A DNA stretch of 64,000 nt from JBEDUK01 sp040414485 (GCA_040414485.1 JBEDUK010000061.1:1-64000), one strand, 5' to 3'; shown: positions 53,716 to 63,091, counted from the stretch's first letter. Translations and numbers: made by a program. Notes: generated by a model not told the origin, from the sequence alone.

Positions 53716-53986
53716 TCGGCGCGGCCCGTGGGCGAAACCGTGTGGAGATCCGCGGCGCTGGCGGTGCGTACGCGGCCGCAGTGTCCACACGACCGGCCCC
53801 GGCGCATGCGGTCCGCTCCCGGATCGGTGCATCCACCGACCCGCTTGTCCACCGGCGTCCGCTGTCCTATCCGGCCGGTACGCTCGGCCGATGGGCCGTT
53901 TTGCACATGCTCCACAGCCCCTACGGCAACTGGTCCTGGAATGACCTCAATCAGCCGTCAGTAGCACGAGCATCGGGAGGTGCGCG
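53716..53986. other. Origin region part 2: DnaA boxes between dnaA and dnaN
   Basis: The 271-bp gap contains TGTGGAGAT (53741-53749), GTGTCCACA (53781-53789), TTGTCCACC (53845-53853) and weaker TGCATCCAC- and GCTCCACA-type boxes near 53827 and 53909, plus the CCGGCCGGTA element. Boxes at 8/9 to the actinobacterial consensus TTGTCCACA make this the most probable oriC, as in Streptomyces and Mycobacterium. No strongly AT-rich unwinding element is obvious. Confidence 0.6.
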
Positions 53987-55087
53987 GTGAAGTTCAAGTG
54001 TGATCGGGACGTCCTCTCGGACGCGCTCCAGACGGTCCAGCGGGCCGTTTCGTCCAGGCCCGGCATCCCGGCCCTGACCGGAGTCCTGATGAACGCCACC
54101 GGGTCCGAGCTGGTGCTCGCCACCACGGACCTCGAGGTGTCGGCACGGTTCCGTCTGGATGTCCAGGTGCAGGAAGACGGGGTCGCCCTTGTGCCCGCCC
54201 GCCTACTCGCGGACATGGTGAAGAGCTTCGAGCCGGCTCCGGTCGAGTTCGAGGCGAAGGACGGCCAGGCCACCGTCGTGTCCAGCAACTATCGGGGGAC
54301 CATCCGCTGTCTGCCGGCGGAGGACTTCCCGATCCTTCAGGATCCGTCGGGGACCCAGGTGACGGTCGCCGCCGACGCGTTCTCCGAGGGCGTCACCCAG
54401 GTCACGCGCGCCGCGTCACGGGACGAGGCCAGACCGATCCTGACCGGCGTGCTCCTGGAGATCACCCCGGAGGGCCTCACGCTGGTGGCAACCGACTCGT
54501 ACCGTCTGGCGCTCCGCGAGCTCACTGCCACCGCGCAGGGCGAAGCCAAGGCCCTCGTGCCGGAGCGGGCACTCGCGGAGGCCGGCCGCGCGGCGGGCGG
54601 CGACGAGAAGCGCGAGATCACGCTCTTCGTCGATCAGTCGTCCGTGTCGTTCCAGGTCAGCAACGTGACCCTCTCGTCCCGCCTGATCGAAGGCGAGTTC
54701 CCGAACTACCGGCAGTTGCTCCCCGAGGCGTACGAGAACCGCCTGTCCGCCTCCCGCCAGCAGTTCCTCGACGCCGTCCGGCGCGTCGGGTTGCTCGCGC
54801 GCGAGAGCTCTCCGGTGAAGATGGAGTTCAACGCGCTGGGCATTCGGCTGACGTCCTCATCGCCGGACCTCGGAACCGCCGTCGAGGTGGTCGAGGCGCA
54901 GTACGAGGGCCAGGACCTGGTGGCGGCGTTCAACCCGCAGTACCTCGCGGACGGCCTGACGGCCGCTGCCGGGGAGCGGATCGCGATCGAGGTCAGGGAC
55001 GGCCTGAAGCCGGCCATCGTCAAGGGCGAGAGCGAGGAGTTCCTGTATCTGGTGATGCCCGTCCGCCTGCCCGCCCACGTCGGCTGA
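53987..55087 (+). CDS. dnaN: DNA polymerase III beta sliding clamp
   Basis: 366 residues, GTG start with GGGAGG 6 nt upstream. Three clamp domains of ~120 residues; recognisable segments are TGVLMNATGSELVLATTDLEVS, ARPILTGVLLEITPEGLTLVATDSYRLALRE and the C-terminal EFLYLVMPVRL, which forms the hydrophobic partner-binding pocket. The clamp tethers polymerase III. The next gene, recF, follows after 19 bp. Confidence 0.96.
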   Translation: MKFKCDRDVLSDALQTVQRAVSSRPGIPALTGVLMNATGSELVLATTDLEVSARFRLDVQVQEDGVALVPARLLADMVKSFEPAPVEFEAKDGQATVVSSNYRGTIRCLPAEDFPILQDPSGTQVTVAADAFSEGVTQVTRAASRDEARPILTGVLLEITPEGLTLVATDSYRLALRELTATAQGEAKALVPERALAEAGRAAGGDEKREITLFVDQSSVSFQVSNVTLSSRLIEGEFPNYRQLLPEAYENRLSASRQQFLDAVRRVGLLARESSPVKMEFNALGIRLTSSSPDLGTAVEVVEAQYEGQDLVAAFNPQYLADGLTAAAGERIAIEVRDGLKPAIVKGESEEFLYLVMPVRLPAHVG

Positions 55088-55106
55088 AGCCCGTAGGCTC
55101 CGAAGG

Positions 55107-56216
55107 GTGCGGCTGGCCTGGATCGAAGCGCGCGACTTTCGGAACCATCGGGAGACGGTCCTGGAGGTCCCGTCGGGCCTCGTCGCGGTCGTCGGGCCGA
55201 ACGGACAGGGCAAGACGAACCTGCTCGAAGCCATGCACTACCTGTGCGCGCTGGCGTCGCCCCGCGTCCATTCGGACATGCCTCTGGTCCGGATCGGAGC
55301 TCCGTCAGCGGTCCTGCGCGGGGAGGTCGTCACGGAGACCGGCCGGTTCCTGATCGAGGTGGAGGTCAGGCCCACCGGCCAGAACCGCGTCCAGGTCAAC
55401 CGGACGGCGGTGCGCCGCCGGCGCGACCTTCGCGCCTCGGTCAGGGCCGTGTTCAGCGGGCCGGACGATCTGTCCGTCATCCAGGGCGATCCGGATCAGC
55501 GCCGCCGGTTCATGGACGAGACGCTCGTCACGCTGTGGCCTGCCCGCGAGCCGGCCCTGACCGCCTACGAGCGGACGCTTCGCCAACGCAATCGGCTGCT
55601 GAAGGACTGGGACGGTCGCGGGCGTGAGCCCGAGGGCCTCTCCGGGTGGGATGCGCAGCTGGTGGGCGCCGGGGCCGCGGTGACCGCGCTCCGGGCGCAG
55701 GCTGTTCGGGCGATCAAGCCGAAGGCGGCGGTCGAGTTCTCCGCCCTCACCGGCAACCCGAAGGAGACGCTCGTGGGCACCTACATTCCTTCGGTGCCCG
55801 GAGGGGAGGCCGCGGACACGCCCGACGAGGTGACGCCGTCATACGAACAGCGGCTTGCCGAGCGCCGCCAGGACGAACTGATCCGAAGAACCTCGCTGGT
55901 CGGCCCACATCGCGACGACCTCGGGCTGGAGGTCGAAGGCCTGGTCGCACGGGGATTCGCGTCGCACGGCGAGGCCTGGGGCGCGGCCGTCGCGCTCAGG
56001 CTGGCGCTGGCGGGCGCCACCACGGAGGAGGTCGGCGAGCCGCCGATCACCTACCTGGACGATCCGTTCTCGCCGTTCGATCCGGAGCGCCGGGCCCGCA
56101 TGGCGTCCTCGCTCGCCGGGCGCGGCCAGGTCTTCCTGGCCGTTCCGGACGACGCGCAGGTGCCGAACGAAGCGGCCGTGTGGCGGGTCAAGGAGGGCTC
56201 GGTGACGGTCGAATGA
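55107..56216 (+). CDS. recF: DNA replication and repair protein RecF
   Basis: 369 residues, GTG start; TAGGCT (55094-55099) ends 7 nt before it, so a leaderless mRNA is possible. ABC-type ATPase: Walker A VVGPNGQGKTNLLEAM, SGPDDLSVIQGDPDQRRRFMDE, VGPHRDDLGLEV, signature motif SHGEAWGAAVALRLAL (the actinobacterial form) and Walker B ITYLDDPFSPFD. It loads RecA at gaps with RecO/RecR. Overlaps the DciA-like gene by 4 bp. Confidence 0.94.
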   Translation: MRLAWIEARDFRNHRETVLEVPSGLVAVVGPNGQGKTNLLEAMHYLCALASPRVHSDMPLVRIGAPSAVLRGEVVTETGRFLIEVEVRPTGQNRVQVNRTAVRRRRDLRASVRAVFSGPDDLSVIQGDPDQRRRFMDETLVTLWPAREPALTAYERTLRQRNRLLKDWDGRGREPEGLSGWDAQLVGAGAAVTALRAQAVRAIKPKAAVEFSALTGNPKETLVGTYIPSVPGGEAADTPDEVTPSYEQRLAERRQDELIRRTSLVGPHRDDLGLEVEGLVARGFASHGEAWGAAVALRLALAGATTEEVGEPPITYLDDPFSPFDPERRARMASSLAGRGQVFLAVPDDAQVPNEAAVWRVKEGSVTVE

Positions 56217-56641
56217 CCGAGCGACCCTCGCGCCGACCTCGCGCGTCCCGCAGAACGCCTACGTGGACGCCGCCGTGGCGCGCGGGCATGCCGATCCCGC
56301 CGAAGGAGGATCCCGCCGCTGAAGGCGCGGGGGCGCCCAAGCCGATCGGGGACGTGCTGGAGAGCCTGCTCGGGTCTGAGGCGCGGTTCCGAACCGGACT
56401 CGCCACCGGCGACCTCGGGCGCCGCTGGAGCGATGTCGTCGGGGAGCCGCTGGCCGCCGAGACGGCGCCCGGCGGCATCGACGAGACCGGCGTCCTGACC
56501 GTGCGCGTGTCGTCCACGGCGTGGGCGACGCAGATCCGTTTCCTCGCGCCGACGGTCGTCACCAACGCGAACGACGTCCTGGGGCGGGCGGCCGTGAGCG
56601 GGATCCGCGTCGTTGTGGGGACCGCGGTCCCGCCCACGTAA
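56213..56641 (+). CDS. DUF721 (DciA-like) protein
   Basis: 142 residues, ATG overlapping the recF stop. An Arg/Pro-rich N-terminus (~40 residues) precedes the DUF721 domain: PIGDVLESLLGSEARFRTGLATGDLGRRWSDVVGEPLAAETAPGGIDETGVLTVRVSSTAWATQI. DciA proteins help load the replicative helicase in bacteria without DnaC; in Actinobacteria the gene is fixed between recF and gyrB. Confidence 0.87.
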   Translation: MTERPSRRPRASRRTPTWTPPWRAGMPIPPKEDPAAEGAGAPKPIGDVLESLLGSEARFRTGLATGDLGRRWSDVVGEPLAAETAPGGIDETGVLTVRVSSTAWATQIRFLAPTVVTNANDVLGRAAVSGIRVVVGTAVPPT

Positions 56642-56748
56642 TCGAGGCGAGGCGGAGGGTCACTTCTGGGCCCCGTTGGGCGTTCGGACGCACGCCGTGC
56701 GGGCACGAAACAGCCTCAATGGCGAGCCGGAATGTCGCCCGCGCATGT

Positions 56749-56754
56749 TAGAAT
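56749..56754 (+). promoter_or_regulatory. Candidate -10 box of gyrB
   Basis: TAGAAT in an AT-richer stretch, ~90 bp upstream of the gyrB start, in the 200-bp gap after the DciA-like gene. No clear -35 is seen. Confidence 0.4.
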
Positions 56755-56842
56755 ACGTGGCAGTTGGAACCACCCGCCCGTGGTCCCATTTCCCCCCTCG
56801 GGAAGCCATCGCGGGTGGAGCATGCCCCGCATCGGAGGTGGA

Positions 56843-58765
56843 GTGGCGAGCCCTGCTGGAGAGATCTCATACGGCGCTGAGGACATCACGGTACTGGAGG
56901 GTCTGGAGCCGGTCCGGAAGCGCCCGGGGATGTACATCGGGTCCACCGGGCCCCGCGGCCTCCACCACCTGGTGTACGAAGTGGTGGACAACTCCATCGA
57001 CGAGGCGCTCGGGGGATTCTGTTCGAAGATCCTCGTTCGGGTGCTCGCCGATGGGGGCGTCCAGGTGGTCGACAACGGCCGTGGGATTCCCGTCGACCCC
57101 ATCCCCGGCCGCCGCGACCGCAAGCCCGCGGTCGAGATCGTCCTGACCACGCTGCACGCCGGCGGGAAGTTCGGCGGAGAGTCCTACGCGGTGTCCGGCG
57201 GGCTGCATGGCGTGGGCGTTTCGGTCGTGAACGCCCTCTCGCGGCGCCTGATCGTCGAGGTCGCACGCCAGGGCTTCCTGTGGCGTCAGGAGCTCGAACG
57301 CGGCCGTCCGGTCACCAAGCTCGAACGCGTCAAGCCCTCCACGAAGACCGGCACCACGGTGACGTTCTGGCCCGACCCGGCCGTGTTCACGGACACGGTG
57401 GAGTTCAACCGGGCGACGCTGTCGGAGCGCCTCCACGAGCAGTCGTTCCTCGTCCGCGGCGTCGAGATCGCGCTCGTCGACGAGCGCGAGGACCCGGCCT
57501 GGCGAGCGGTGTACAAGGCGAGCGGCGGCCTTTCGGACTTCGTCCGGTTCGTCGCGCAGGGCAAGGATCCGCTGCATTCGAAGGTCATCCACTTCACGCG
57601 GGAGGGCGAGCGCAGCGAGGTCGACGTGGCCATGCAGTGGAACACCGGGTTCGCCGAATCGCTCCACACTTTTGCTAATACTATTAACACTCACGAAGGC
57701 GGCATGCATGAGGAGGGCTTCAAGAAGGCCCTCACCAACGTGATCAACCGCTACGCCCGCACGAAGGGCCTGCTCAAGGAGAAGGACGACAACCTTCTGG
57801 GCGAGGACATCCGCGAAGGCCTGACGGCCATCGTGGCCGTGAAGCTCGCCGAGCCCCAGTTCGAAGGACAGACGAAGACGAAGCTCGGCAACACCGAGAT
57901 GCGGTCCTTCGTCGAGACGACGGTCAACGACCTGCTCATGACCTGGCTCGAGGAGAACCCCACCGAGGCGAAGCGGATCATCACGAAGGGCCAGCAGGCG
58001 GCGAAGGCGCGGATCGCCGCGCGCCAGGCGCGAGATCTCACCCGCCGCAAAGGCCTGCTCGGGTCGAGCTCGCTGCCCGGCAAGCTGGCGGACTGCCAGC
58101 TCACCGACGCCGACGTCTGCGAGATCTTCATCGTGGAGGGCGACTCGGCCGGCGGCTCCGCCAAGCAGGCCCGCGAGCGGTCGTTCCAGGCGATCCTGCC
58201 CATCCGGGGCAAGATCCTGAACGTGGAGAAGGCGCGCCTGCACAAGGTGCTGGAGAACCTCGAGATCCAGGCCCTGATCAGCGCGATCGGCACGGGCGTC
58301 GGGGAGGAGTTCGACATCTCCAAGGCGCGGTACGGAAAGATCGCGATCCTCGCGGATGCCGACGTGGACGGCGCGCACATCCGGACGCTGCTGCTCACGT
58401 TCTTCTTCCGGTGGCTGAAGGACCTGATCGAGGCGGGCAAGATCTACATCGCCCAGCCGCCGCTGTACCGCGTGAAGGTCGGCGGCAAGGTCACCTACCT
58501 CAAGGACGACAAGGAGCTCGAGGACTTCCGGGCCGGCAACGGCGAGCGCAAGCTGGACATCCAGCGGTTCAAGGGGCTCGCCGAGATGGAGGCCGAACAG
58601 CTCTGGGAGACCACCATGGACCCGGAGACGCGGAACCTCGTGCAGGTCACGCTGGAGGATGCCGCCGCGGCCGACCGGCTGTTCAGCATCCTGATGGGTG
58701 AGGACGTCGAGGGCCGCCGCGAGTTCATCCAGCAGAACGCCAAGTACGCGTTCATCGACACGTAA
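56843..58765 (+). CDS. gyrB: DNA gyrase subunit B
   Basis: 640 residues from GTG 56843, with GGAGG 4 nt upstream; ATG 56822 is an alternative. GHKL ATPase: VYEVVDNSIDEALGG, VQVVDNGRGIPVD, GGKFGGESYAVSGGLHGVGVSVVNALS; then TOPRIM motifs EIFIVEGDSAGGSAKQ and ADADVDGAHIRTLLLTFFFR. Residues at FANTINTHEGG are coded by a run of T-ending codons (57665-57695) that is unlike the rest of the gene. Forms the supercoiling enzyme with gyrA 35 bp downstream. Confidence 0.96.
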   Translation: MASPAGEISYGAEDITVLEGLEPVRKRPGMYIGSTGPRGLHHLVYEVVDNSIDEALGGFCSKILVRVLADGGVQVVDNGRGIPVDPIPGRRDRKPAVEIVLTTLHAGGKFGGESYAVSGGLHGVGVSVVNALSRRLIVEVARQGFLWRQELERGRPVTKLERVKPSTKTGTTVTFWPDPAVFTDTVEFNRATLSERLHEQSFLVRGVEIALVDEREDPAWRAVYKASGGLSDFVRFVAQGKDPLHSKVIHFTREGERSEVDVAMQWNTGFAESLHTFANTINTHEGGMHEEGFKKALTNVINRYARTKGLLKEKDDNLLGEDIREGLTAIVAVKLAEPQFEGQTKTKLGNTEMRSFVETTVNDLLMTWLEENPTEAKRIITKGQQAAKARIAARQARDLTRRKGLLGSSSLPGKLADCQLTDADVCEIFIVEGDSAGGSAKQARERSFQAILPIRGKILNVEKARLHKVLENLEIQALISAIGTGVGEEFDISKARYGKIAILADADVDGAHIRTLLLTFFFRWLKDLIEAGKIYIAQPPLYRVKVGGKVTYLKDDKELEDFRAGNGERKLDIQRFKGLAEMEAEQLWETTMDPETRNLVQVTLEDAAAADRLFSILMGEDVEGRREFIQQNAKYAFIDT

Positions 58766-58800
58766 GGGCCGGTCCGCGGCCTCGCAGGGGCGAATCGCAC

Positions 58801-61800
58801 ATGGCAGTCGAACCGAACCAGATCGAACAGCGCGTGATCGACGAGGAGATCTCCTCCTCGTTCATCGACTACGCCATGTCGGTGATCGTCTCGCGCGCGC
58901 TTCCCGACGCGCGGGACGGCCTGAAGCCGGTCCACCGGCGCATCGTCTACGCGATGATGGAAAGCGGGCTGATCCCGGCGAACCCGCGCCGGAAGTCCGC
59001 TGCGGCCGTCGGGGACGTGATCAAGAAGTACCACCCTCACGGCGAGGGCGCGGTCTACGACGCGCTGGTCCGGATGGCCCAGGACTTCTCGCTCCGCTAC
59101 CCGCTGGTCGATCCGCAGGGGAACTTCGGCACGATCGACGGCGATCCGGCAGGCGCCATGAGGTATTGCGTGACCGGCGACGGCCTGGTGCGCCTGTCCG
59201 ACGCAACCGTGCGGCTCGCCGACCTGGCGGCCGGGATGCGCGAGAGCTCCGAGCTCGACGTCGATCTGAAGGTCCTCGATCGGCAGGGCGACCTGCAGAG
59301 GGTCACGAAGCTGTTCCACTCGGGATCGCATCCCACGCTCGCGCTCCGGACAAACGAGGGGCTCCGGCTCACCGGCACCCGGAATCACCCGCTGCTCTGC
59401 CTCGTGGACGTCCTGGGCGTGCCGCTGCTCGTCTGGAAGCTCCTCCAGGAGATCCGAACCGGCGACCGCGTGGCGGTGCTCCGCCGCGCCGCGGACGAGG
59501 ACGGAGTTCTGGCGGCAGATCAGGATGACCTTGCGCTCTTGGCGGGGGCGTTCGTCTCGGAAGGGTGGGCGTCCGAACGCCGCGCCGGCTTCAACGACGT
59601 GGACTCCGATTTCTTCGGTCATGTCGCCGGCGCGTACGACCGCATCGTGGGCGGTCCTCGCTACGTCTACCGAAGGGTGATCCGCTCAGGCAGCCTTCTG
59701 CACGAACTGGACGTCCAGGACATGTCCTCTTTCCGAACCTCTCCGCTGGCGGAGATGATCGGGATGAGAAGCGATGCGAAGTGCGTGCCGTCGTTCGTGT
59801 GGCGCGCGAGCCCGGCGTTCAAGCGACGCTTCCTCCAGGCGTTGTTCGAAGGAGACGGCTCCTCGTCGTTGTTGCCCCGCAAGTCCGTCCAGATCTCGTA
59901 TTCGACCCGGAGCGCGACCCTCGCGGCTGAAGTCCAGCAGCTCCTTCTGGAGTTCGGCGTGATCTCGACGCAGAGCCTGAACGCTCGCGGGGAATGGAAG
60001 CTCGTGATCTCGAATCGTCGAGACGCCCGGTTGTTCGCCGCACGCGTCGGCTTTCACGGGCGGAAGCAGGCCAAGCTGGCGCGCGACCTCGCTTTCCTGC
60101 CCGCACACGTGGGGCGCAGCCTGGATCGCATACCCGAGCTCGCCGCCTACCTGAGGCGCGAAGGCGCGACCGATCCGCTCGACGTGGCGTGGCTCCGCAA
60201 GCACGACGTCGACCTCGTCGAGAGCTGGGAGCGGGCGGACACCCGCGAAGAGCTGCTCGCCCACGTCACGCGCGACGAGGCACGGGCGGTCATCGAACCC
60301 CTCACCGGCGGCTCGTATTACTTCGCGACCGTCGCATCGATCGAGGACGCCGGCGTGCAGCCGGTGTTCTCTCTGCGGGTCGAGTCGGCGGACCACTCGT
60401 TCATCGCCAACGGCCTCGTCAGTCACAACACCGAAGCACGACTGGCGCCGCTCGCCATGGAGCTCCTGCGCGACATCGACGCGGAGACCGTCGACTTCAT
60501 CCCGAACTTCGACGGCTACGAGCAGGAGCCCACGGTGCTGCCGTCGCGGTTCCCGAATCTACTGGTCAACGGCTCGTCAGGTATCGCCGTCGGCATGGCC
60601 ACCAACATCCCGCCCCACAACCTCGGGGAGGTCATCGACGCATGCGTGGTGATGATCGACGACCCCGAGGCGACGCTCCGGGATCTGATGAAGAAAGTAA
60701 AGGGACCTGACTTTCCGACCGCCGGCATCATCATGGGCCGCGACGGCATCCGACAGGCCTTCGAGACGGGTCGCGGCTCGGTCCGGATGCGCGCCCGAGT
60801 GACGATCGAGGAGACGCGCCAGGCCCGCGAGCAGATCGTCGTGACCGAGATCCCGTACATGGTGAACAAGGCGAGGCTGGCCGAGAAGATCGCGACGCTC
60901 GTCGACAACCGGCGGATCGCCGATATCGCCGACGTCCGCGACGAATCAAGCAAGCGCGGAGGCATGCGGCTGGTGCTTCCGCTCCGCAAGGGCGCCAACG
61001 CGCACGTGGTTCTGAACCAGCTGTACAAGCACACGCAGCTGCAGGACACGTTCGGCGTGAACATGGTCGCGCTGGTCGACGGCGTGCCGCGAACGCTGGG
61101 TCTGGTCGATCTGATCAGGCACTACATCGCCCACCAGGTCGAGGTCACCACCCGACGCAGCCGGTACCTGCTCCGCCAGGCGGAGGAACGCGACCACGTC
61201 ATCCAGGGCTATCTGATCGCGCTGGCGAACATCGACGAGGTCATCGCCATCATCCGCGGCGCCGACGACACGCCGGACGCGCGCGCGAAGCTCATGCAGC
61301 GCTTCGAGCTTTCGGACATCCAGGCGAACGCCATCCTCGACATGCCGCTGAAGCGGCTGACCAGGCTCTCGCGCGAGGAGCTCGAACAGCAGCATCGCGA
61401 CCTCCTGGCGCAGATCGCGTACCTGCAGGATCTTCTGGCTCATCCGGAGAAGCTGCTCGGCGTCGTCAAGGAGGAGCTTCTCGAGATCCGCAAGAAGTAC
61501 TCGGACGAACGCCGGACCGAGATCCGCGCGGACGAGGGCGATCTCGACGTCGAGGACCTGATCCAGGAGCAGGACGTGATCATCACGATCACGCGGACCG
61601 GCTACGTCAAGCGGCTGCCCATGGAGGCGTACCGCCGCCAGGGCCGCGGCGGCAAGGGCGTGATCGGCGGGAACCTCAAGGCGGACGACATCATCAGCCA
61701 GGTGTTCACCACCACGACGCATCACTGGCTCCTGGTGTTCACCAACAAGGGCAAGGTCTATCGCGTGAAGGTTCACGAGGTTCCCGAGGCAACTCGCCAG

Positions 61801-62499
61801 GCACGGGGTACATATGTCGCGAACCTGCCGGGAATGACATTCGGACCGGACGAGCGCATCGCTGCCGTCATCGACATCAAGGACTACGAAGGCGGGAAGT
61901 ATCTGGTGTTCGCAACGAAGAACGGCCTGGTGAAGAAGACGGCGCTTCCGGAGTACGACTCGCCGCGGACGGGTCTGGCGGCCATCAACCTGCGCGACGG
62001 CGACGAGCTGATCTCCACGCTGCTCACGGACGGTCGCGACGACCTGGTGCTGGTGTCGCGGCAGGGCCAGGCCATCCGGTTCGGCGAAACCTCCGTCCGG
62101 CCGATGGGCCGCCAGACCGCCGGCGTGATCGGCATGCGTCTGCGCGAGGACGAGGTCATCGCCATGGTCGCAACCAGTCAGGGCGACGGCCTGCTCACCG
62201 TGACCGACAACGGGTTCGGCAAGCGCACGGACTTCGACGAATACCCCAAGAAGGGCCGCGGGGGCCTCGGCGTGAAGACCGCCATGCTGACGTCGAAGGT
62301 CGGCAAGCTCGCCGGCGCGTTCGCCATCAGCAAGGAGCAGGACATCCTGGTGATCGCGAGCGACGGCCAGGTGATCAGGGTCGGCGCCACCCAGGTCCGC
62401 AAGGCCGGGCGGGCCACCCAGGGCGTTCGGGTGATGCGCCTTCAGCGCGGCCGTTCGGTGGCCGCCGTCGCGCCGGTGATCACCCAGATGGACGAATGA
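58801..62499 (+). CDS. gyrA: DNA gyrase subunit A, intein-containing precursor
   Basis: 1232 residues; removal of the 421-residue intein (residues 123-543) leaves an 811-residue GyrA. Extein features: SRALPDARDGLKPVHRRIVYAM, helix-4 region KYHPHGEGAVYDALVRMAQ, catalytic Tyr122 in PAGAMRY directly before the intein, TEARLAPLAMELLRDID after it, and C-terminal beta-pinwheel repeats with the GyrA-box QGRGGKG. In the quinolone-contact helix the residue equivalent to E. coli Ser83 is Gly and Asp82 is Glu. Breaks and rejoins DNA during supercoiling. Confidence 0.96.
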   Translation: MAVEPNQIEQRVIDEEISSSFIDYAMSVIVSRALPDARDGLKPVHRRIVYAMMESGLIPANPRRKSAAAVGDVIKKYHPHGEGAVYDALVRMAQDFSLRYPLVDPQGNFGTIDGDPAGAMRYCVTGDGLVRLSDATVRLADLAAGMRESSELDVDLKVLDRQGDLQRVTKLFHSGSHPTLALRTNEGLRLTGTRNHPLLCLVDVLGVPLLVWKLLQEIRTGDRVAVLRRAADEDGVLAADQDDLALLAGAFVSEGWASERRAGFNDVDSDFFGHVAGAYDRIVGGPRYVYRRVIRSGSLLHELDVQDMSSFRTSPLAEMIGMRSDAKCVPSFVWRASPAFKRRFLQALFEGDGSSSLLPRKSVQISYSTRSATLAAEVQQLLLEFGVISTQSLNARGEWKLVISNRRDARLFAARVGFHGRKQAKLARDLAFLPAHVGRSLDRIPELAAYLRREGATDPLDVAWLRKHDVDLVESWERADTREELLAHVTRDEARAVIEPLTGGSYYFATVASIEDAGVQPVFSLRVESADHSFIANGLVSHNTEARLAPLAMELLRDIDAETVDFIPNFDGYEQEPTVLPSRFPNLLVNGSSGIAVGMATNIPPHNLGEVIDACVVMIDDPEATLRDLMKKVKGPDFPTAGIIMGRDGIRQAFETGRGSVRMRARVTIEETRQAREQIVVTEIPYMVNKARLAEKIATLVDNRRIADIADVRDESSKRGGMRLVLPLRKGANAHVVLNQLYKHTQLQDTFGVNMVALVDGVPRTLGLVDLIRHYIAHQVEVTTRRSRYLLRQAEERDHVIQGYLIALANIDEVIAIIRGADDTPDARAKLMQRFELSDIQANAILDMPLKRLTRLSREELEQQHRDLLAQIAYLQDLLAHPEKLLGVVKEELLEIRKKYSDERRTEIRADEGDLDVEDLIQEQDVIITITRTGYVKRLPMEAYRRQGRGGKGVIGGNLKADDIISQVFTTTTHHWLLVFTNKGKVYRVKVHEVPEATRQARGTYVANLPGMTFGPDERIAAVIDIKDYEGGKYLVFATKNGLVKKTALPEYDSPRTGLAAINLRDGDELISTLLTDGRDDLVLVSRQGQAIRFGETSVRPMGRQTAGVIGMRLREDEVIAMVATSQGDGLLTVTDNGFGKRTDFDEYPKKGRGGLGVKTAMLTSKVGKLAGAFAISKEQDILVIASDGQVIRVGATQVRKAGRATQGVRVMRLQRGRSVAAVAPVITQMDE
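59167..60429 (+). mobile_element. GyrA intein with LAGLIDADG (DOD) homing endonuclease
   Basis: 421 residues in frame, beginning Cys123 (block A CVTGDGLVRLSD) and ending His542-Asn543, followed by Thr544 of the extein. Block B has TRNH (193-196). Block F/G reads VFSLRVESADHSFIANGLVSHN. The centre keeps both endonuclease motifs: LLAGAFVSEGWAS (~246-258; Glu in place of Asp) and LQALFEGDGSSS (~343-354). The insertion point, between catalytic Tyr and Thr, is the GyrA site used by mycobacterial inteins, whose full-length forms are also ~420 residues. All splicing residues are present. Confidence 0.95.
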
Positions 62500-62548
62500 C
62501 GCCCGGCGGAAGTCGTAGGAAGGAACTGTTTCACCATGGTCCCCTGCT

Positions 62549-62577
62549 TGCCGATGACTCTGGAGACCGGTACAACA
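62549..62577 (+). promoter_or_regulatory. Candidate promoter of the DUF3566 gene
   Basis: TTGCCG (62549-62554), 17-bp spacer, TACAAC (62572-62577) in the 100-bp gap after gyrA. The -35 is the same hexamer as at the dnaA promoter. Confidence 0.45.
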
Positions 62578-62599
62578 GACGTCAGCGCGTGAGACCCTC

Positions 62600-63091
62600 A
62601 TGACGATCAGCGAGCAGGTGGACGTGATGGCCAGAACGAGCGAGCAGGTTGATGCCCCCCACATCGAGCGGCTCGACCCGGAGCCCCCGGTCCGCGAGCC
62701 CGGCCCGCGCGGCCGCCCGAGGCCGGTGCCGCGCCGCACGCGCGTGGTCGTGCGGAAGGTGCAACCTTGGTCGGTGCTGAAGTTCTCGCTGCTGTTCTAC
62801 TTCTGCCTGATGCTCGTGGTCATGTTCGCGCTGCTGATCCTGTACTGGATCATGGGGCTGACCGGCGTGCTCGATTCGCTCGGTCGGATCCTGCAGAACG
62901 CCGGCTTCGGGCCGCAGCCCGGGAAGGGCACGTTCCAGTTCAACGGTCCGTGGATGTTCGAACGTCTCTTCCTCATCGGCCTCATCAGCGTGGCCGTCTG
63001 GTCGCTGGTGAACCTGTTGGTCGCGGTGCTCTACAACCTCGTCTCGGACGTGGTCGGGGGCGTCTCCATGACGCTCACCGAGAAGCGTTGA
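62600..63091 (+). CDS. DUF3566 transmembrane protein
   Basis: 163 residues (154 from ATG 62627). A hydrophilic Pro/Arg-rich N-terminus (~55) leads to two membrane helices (~60-85: LKFSLLFYFCLMLVVMFALLIL, and ~125-150: LFLIGLISVAVWSLVNLLVAVLY), ending in YNLVSDVVGGVSMTLTE, the DUF3566 signature. This family is restricted essentially to Actinobacteria and lies directly after gyrA (Rv0007). The function is unknown. Confidence 0.88.
   Translation: MTISEQVDVMARTSEQVDAPHIERLDPEPPVREPGPRGRPRPVPRRTRVVVRKVQPWSVLKFSLLFYFCLMLVVMFALLILYWIMGLTGVLDSLGRILQNAGFGPQPGKGTFQFNGPWMFERLFLIGLISVAVWSLVNLLVAVLYNLVSDVVGGVSMTLTEKR

Noticed and set aside
60946..62739. A ~600-codon open frame on the minus strand opposite gyrA
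   Set aside because: Antisense to well-conserved GyrA sequence, with low-complexity Arg/Leu/Asp composition and no recognisable motif.
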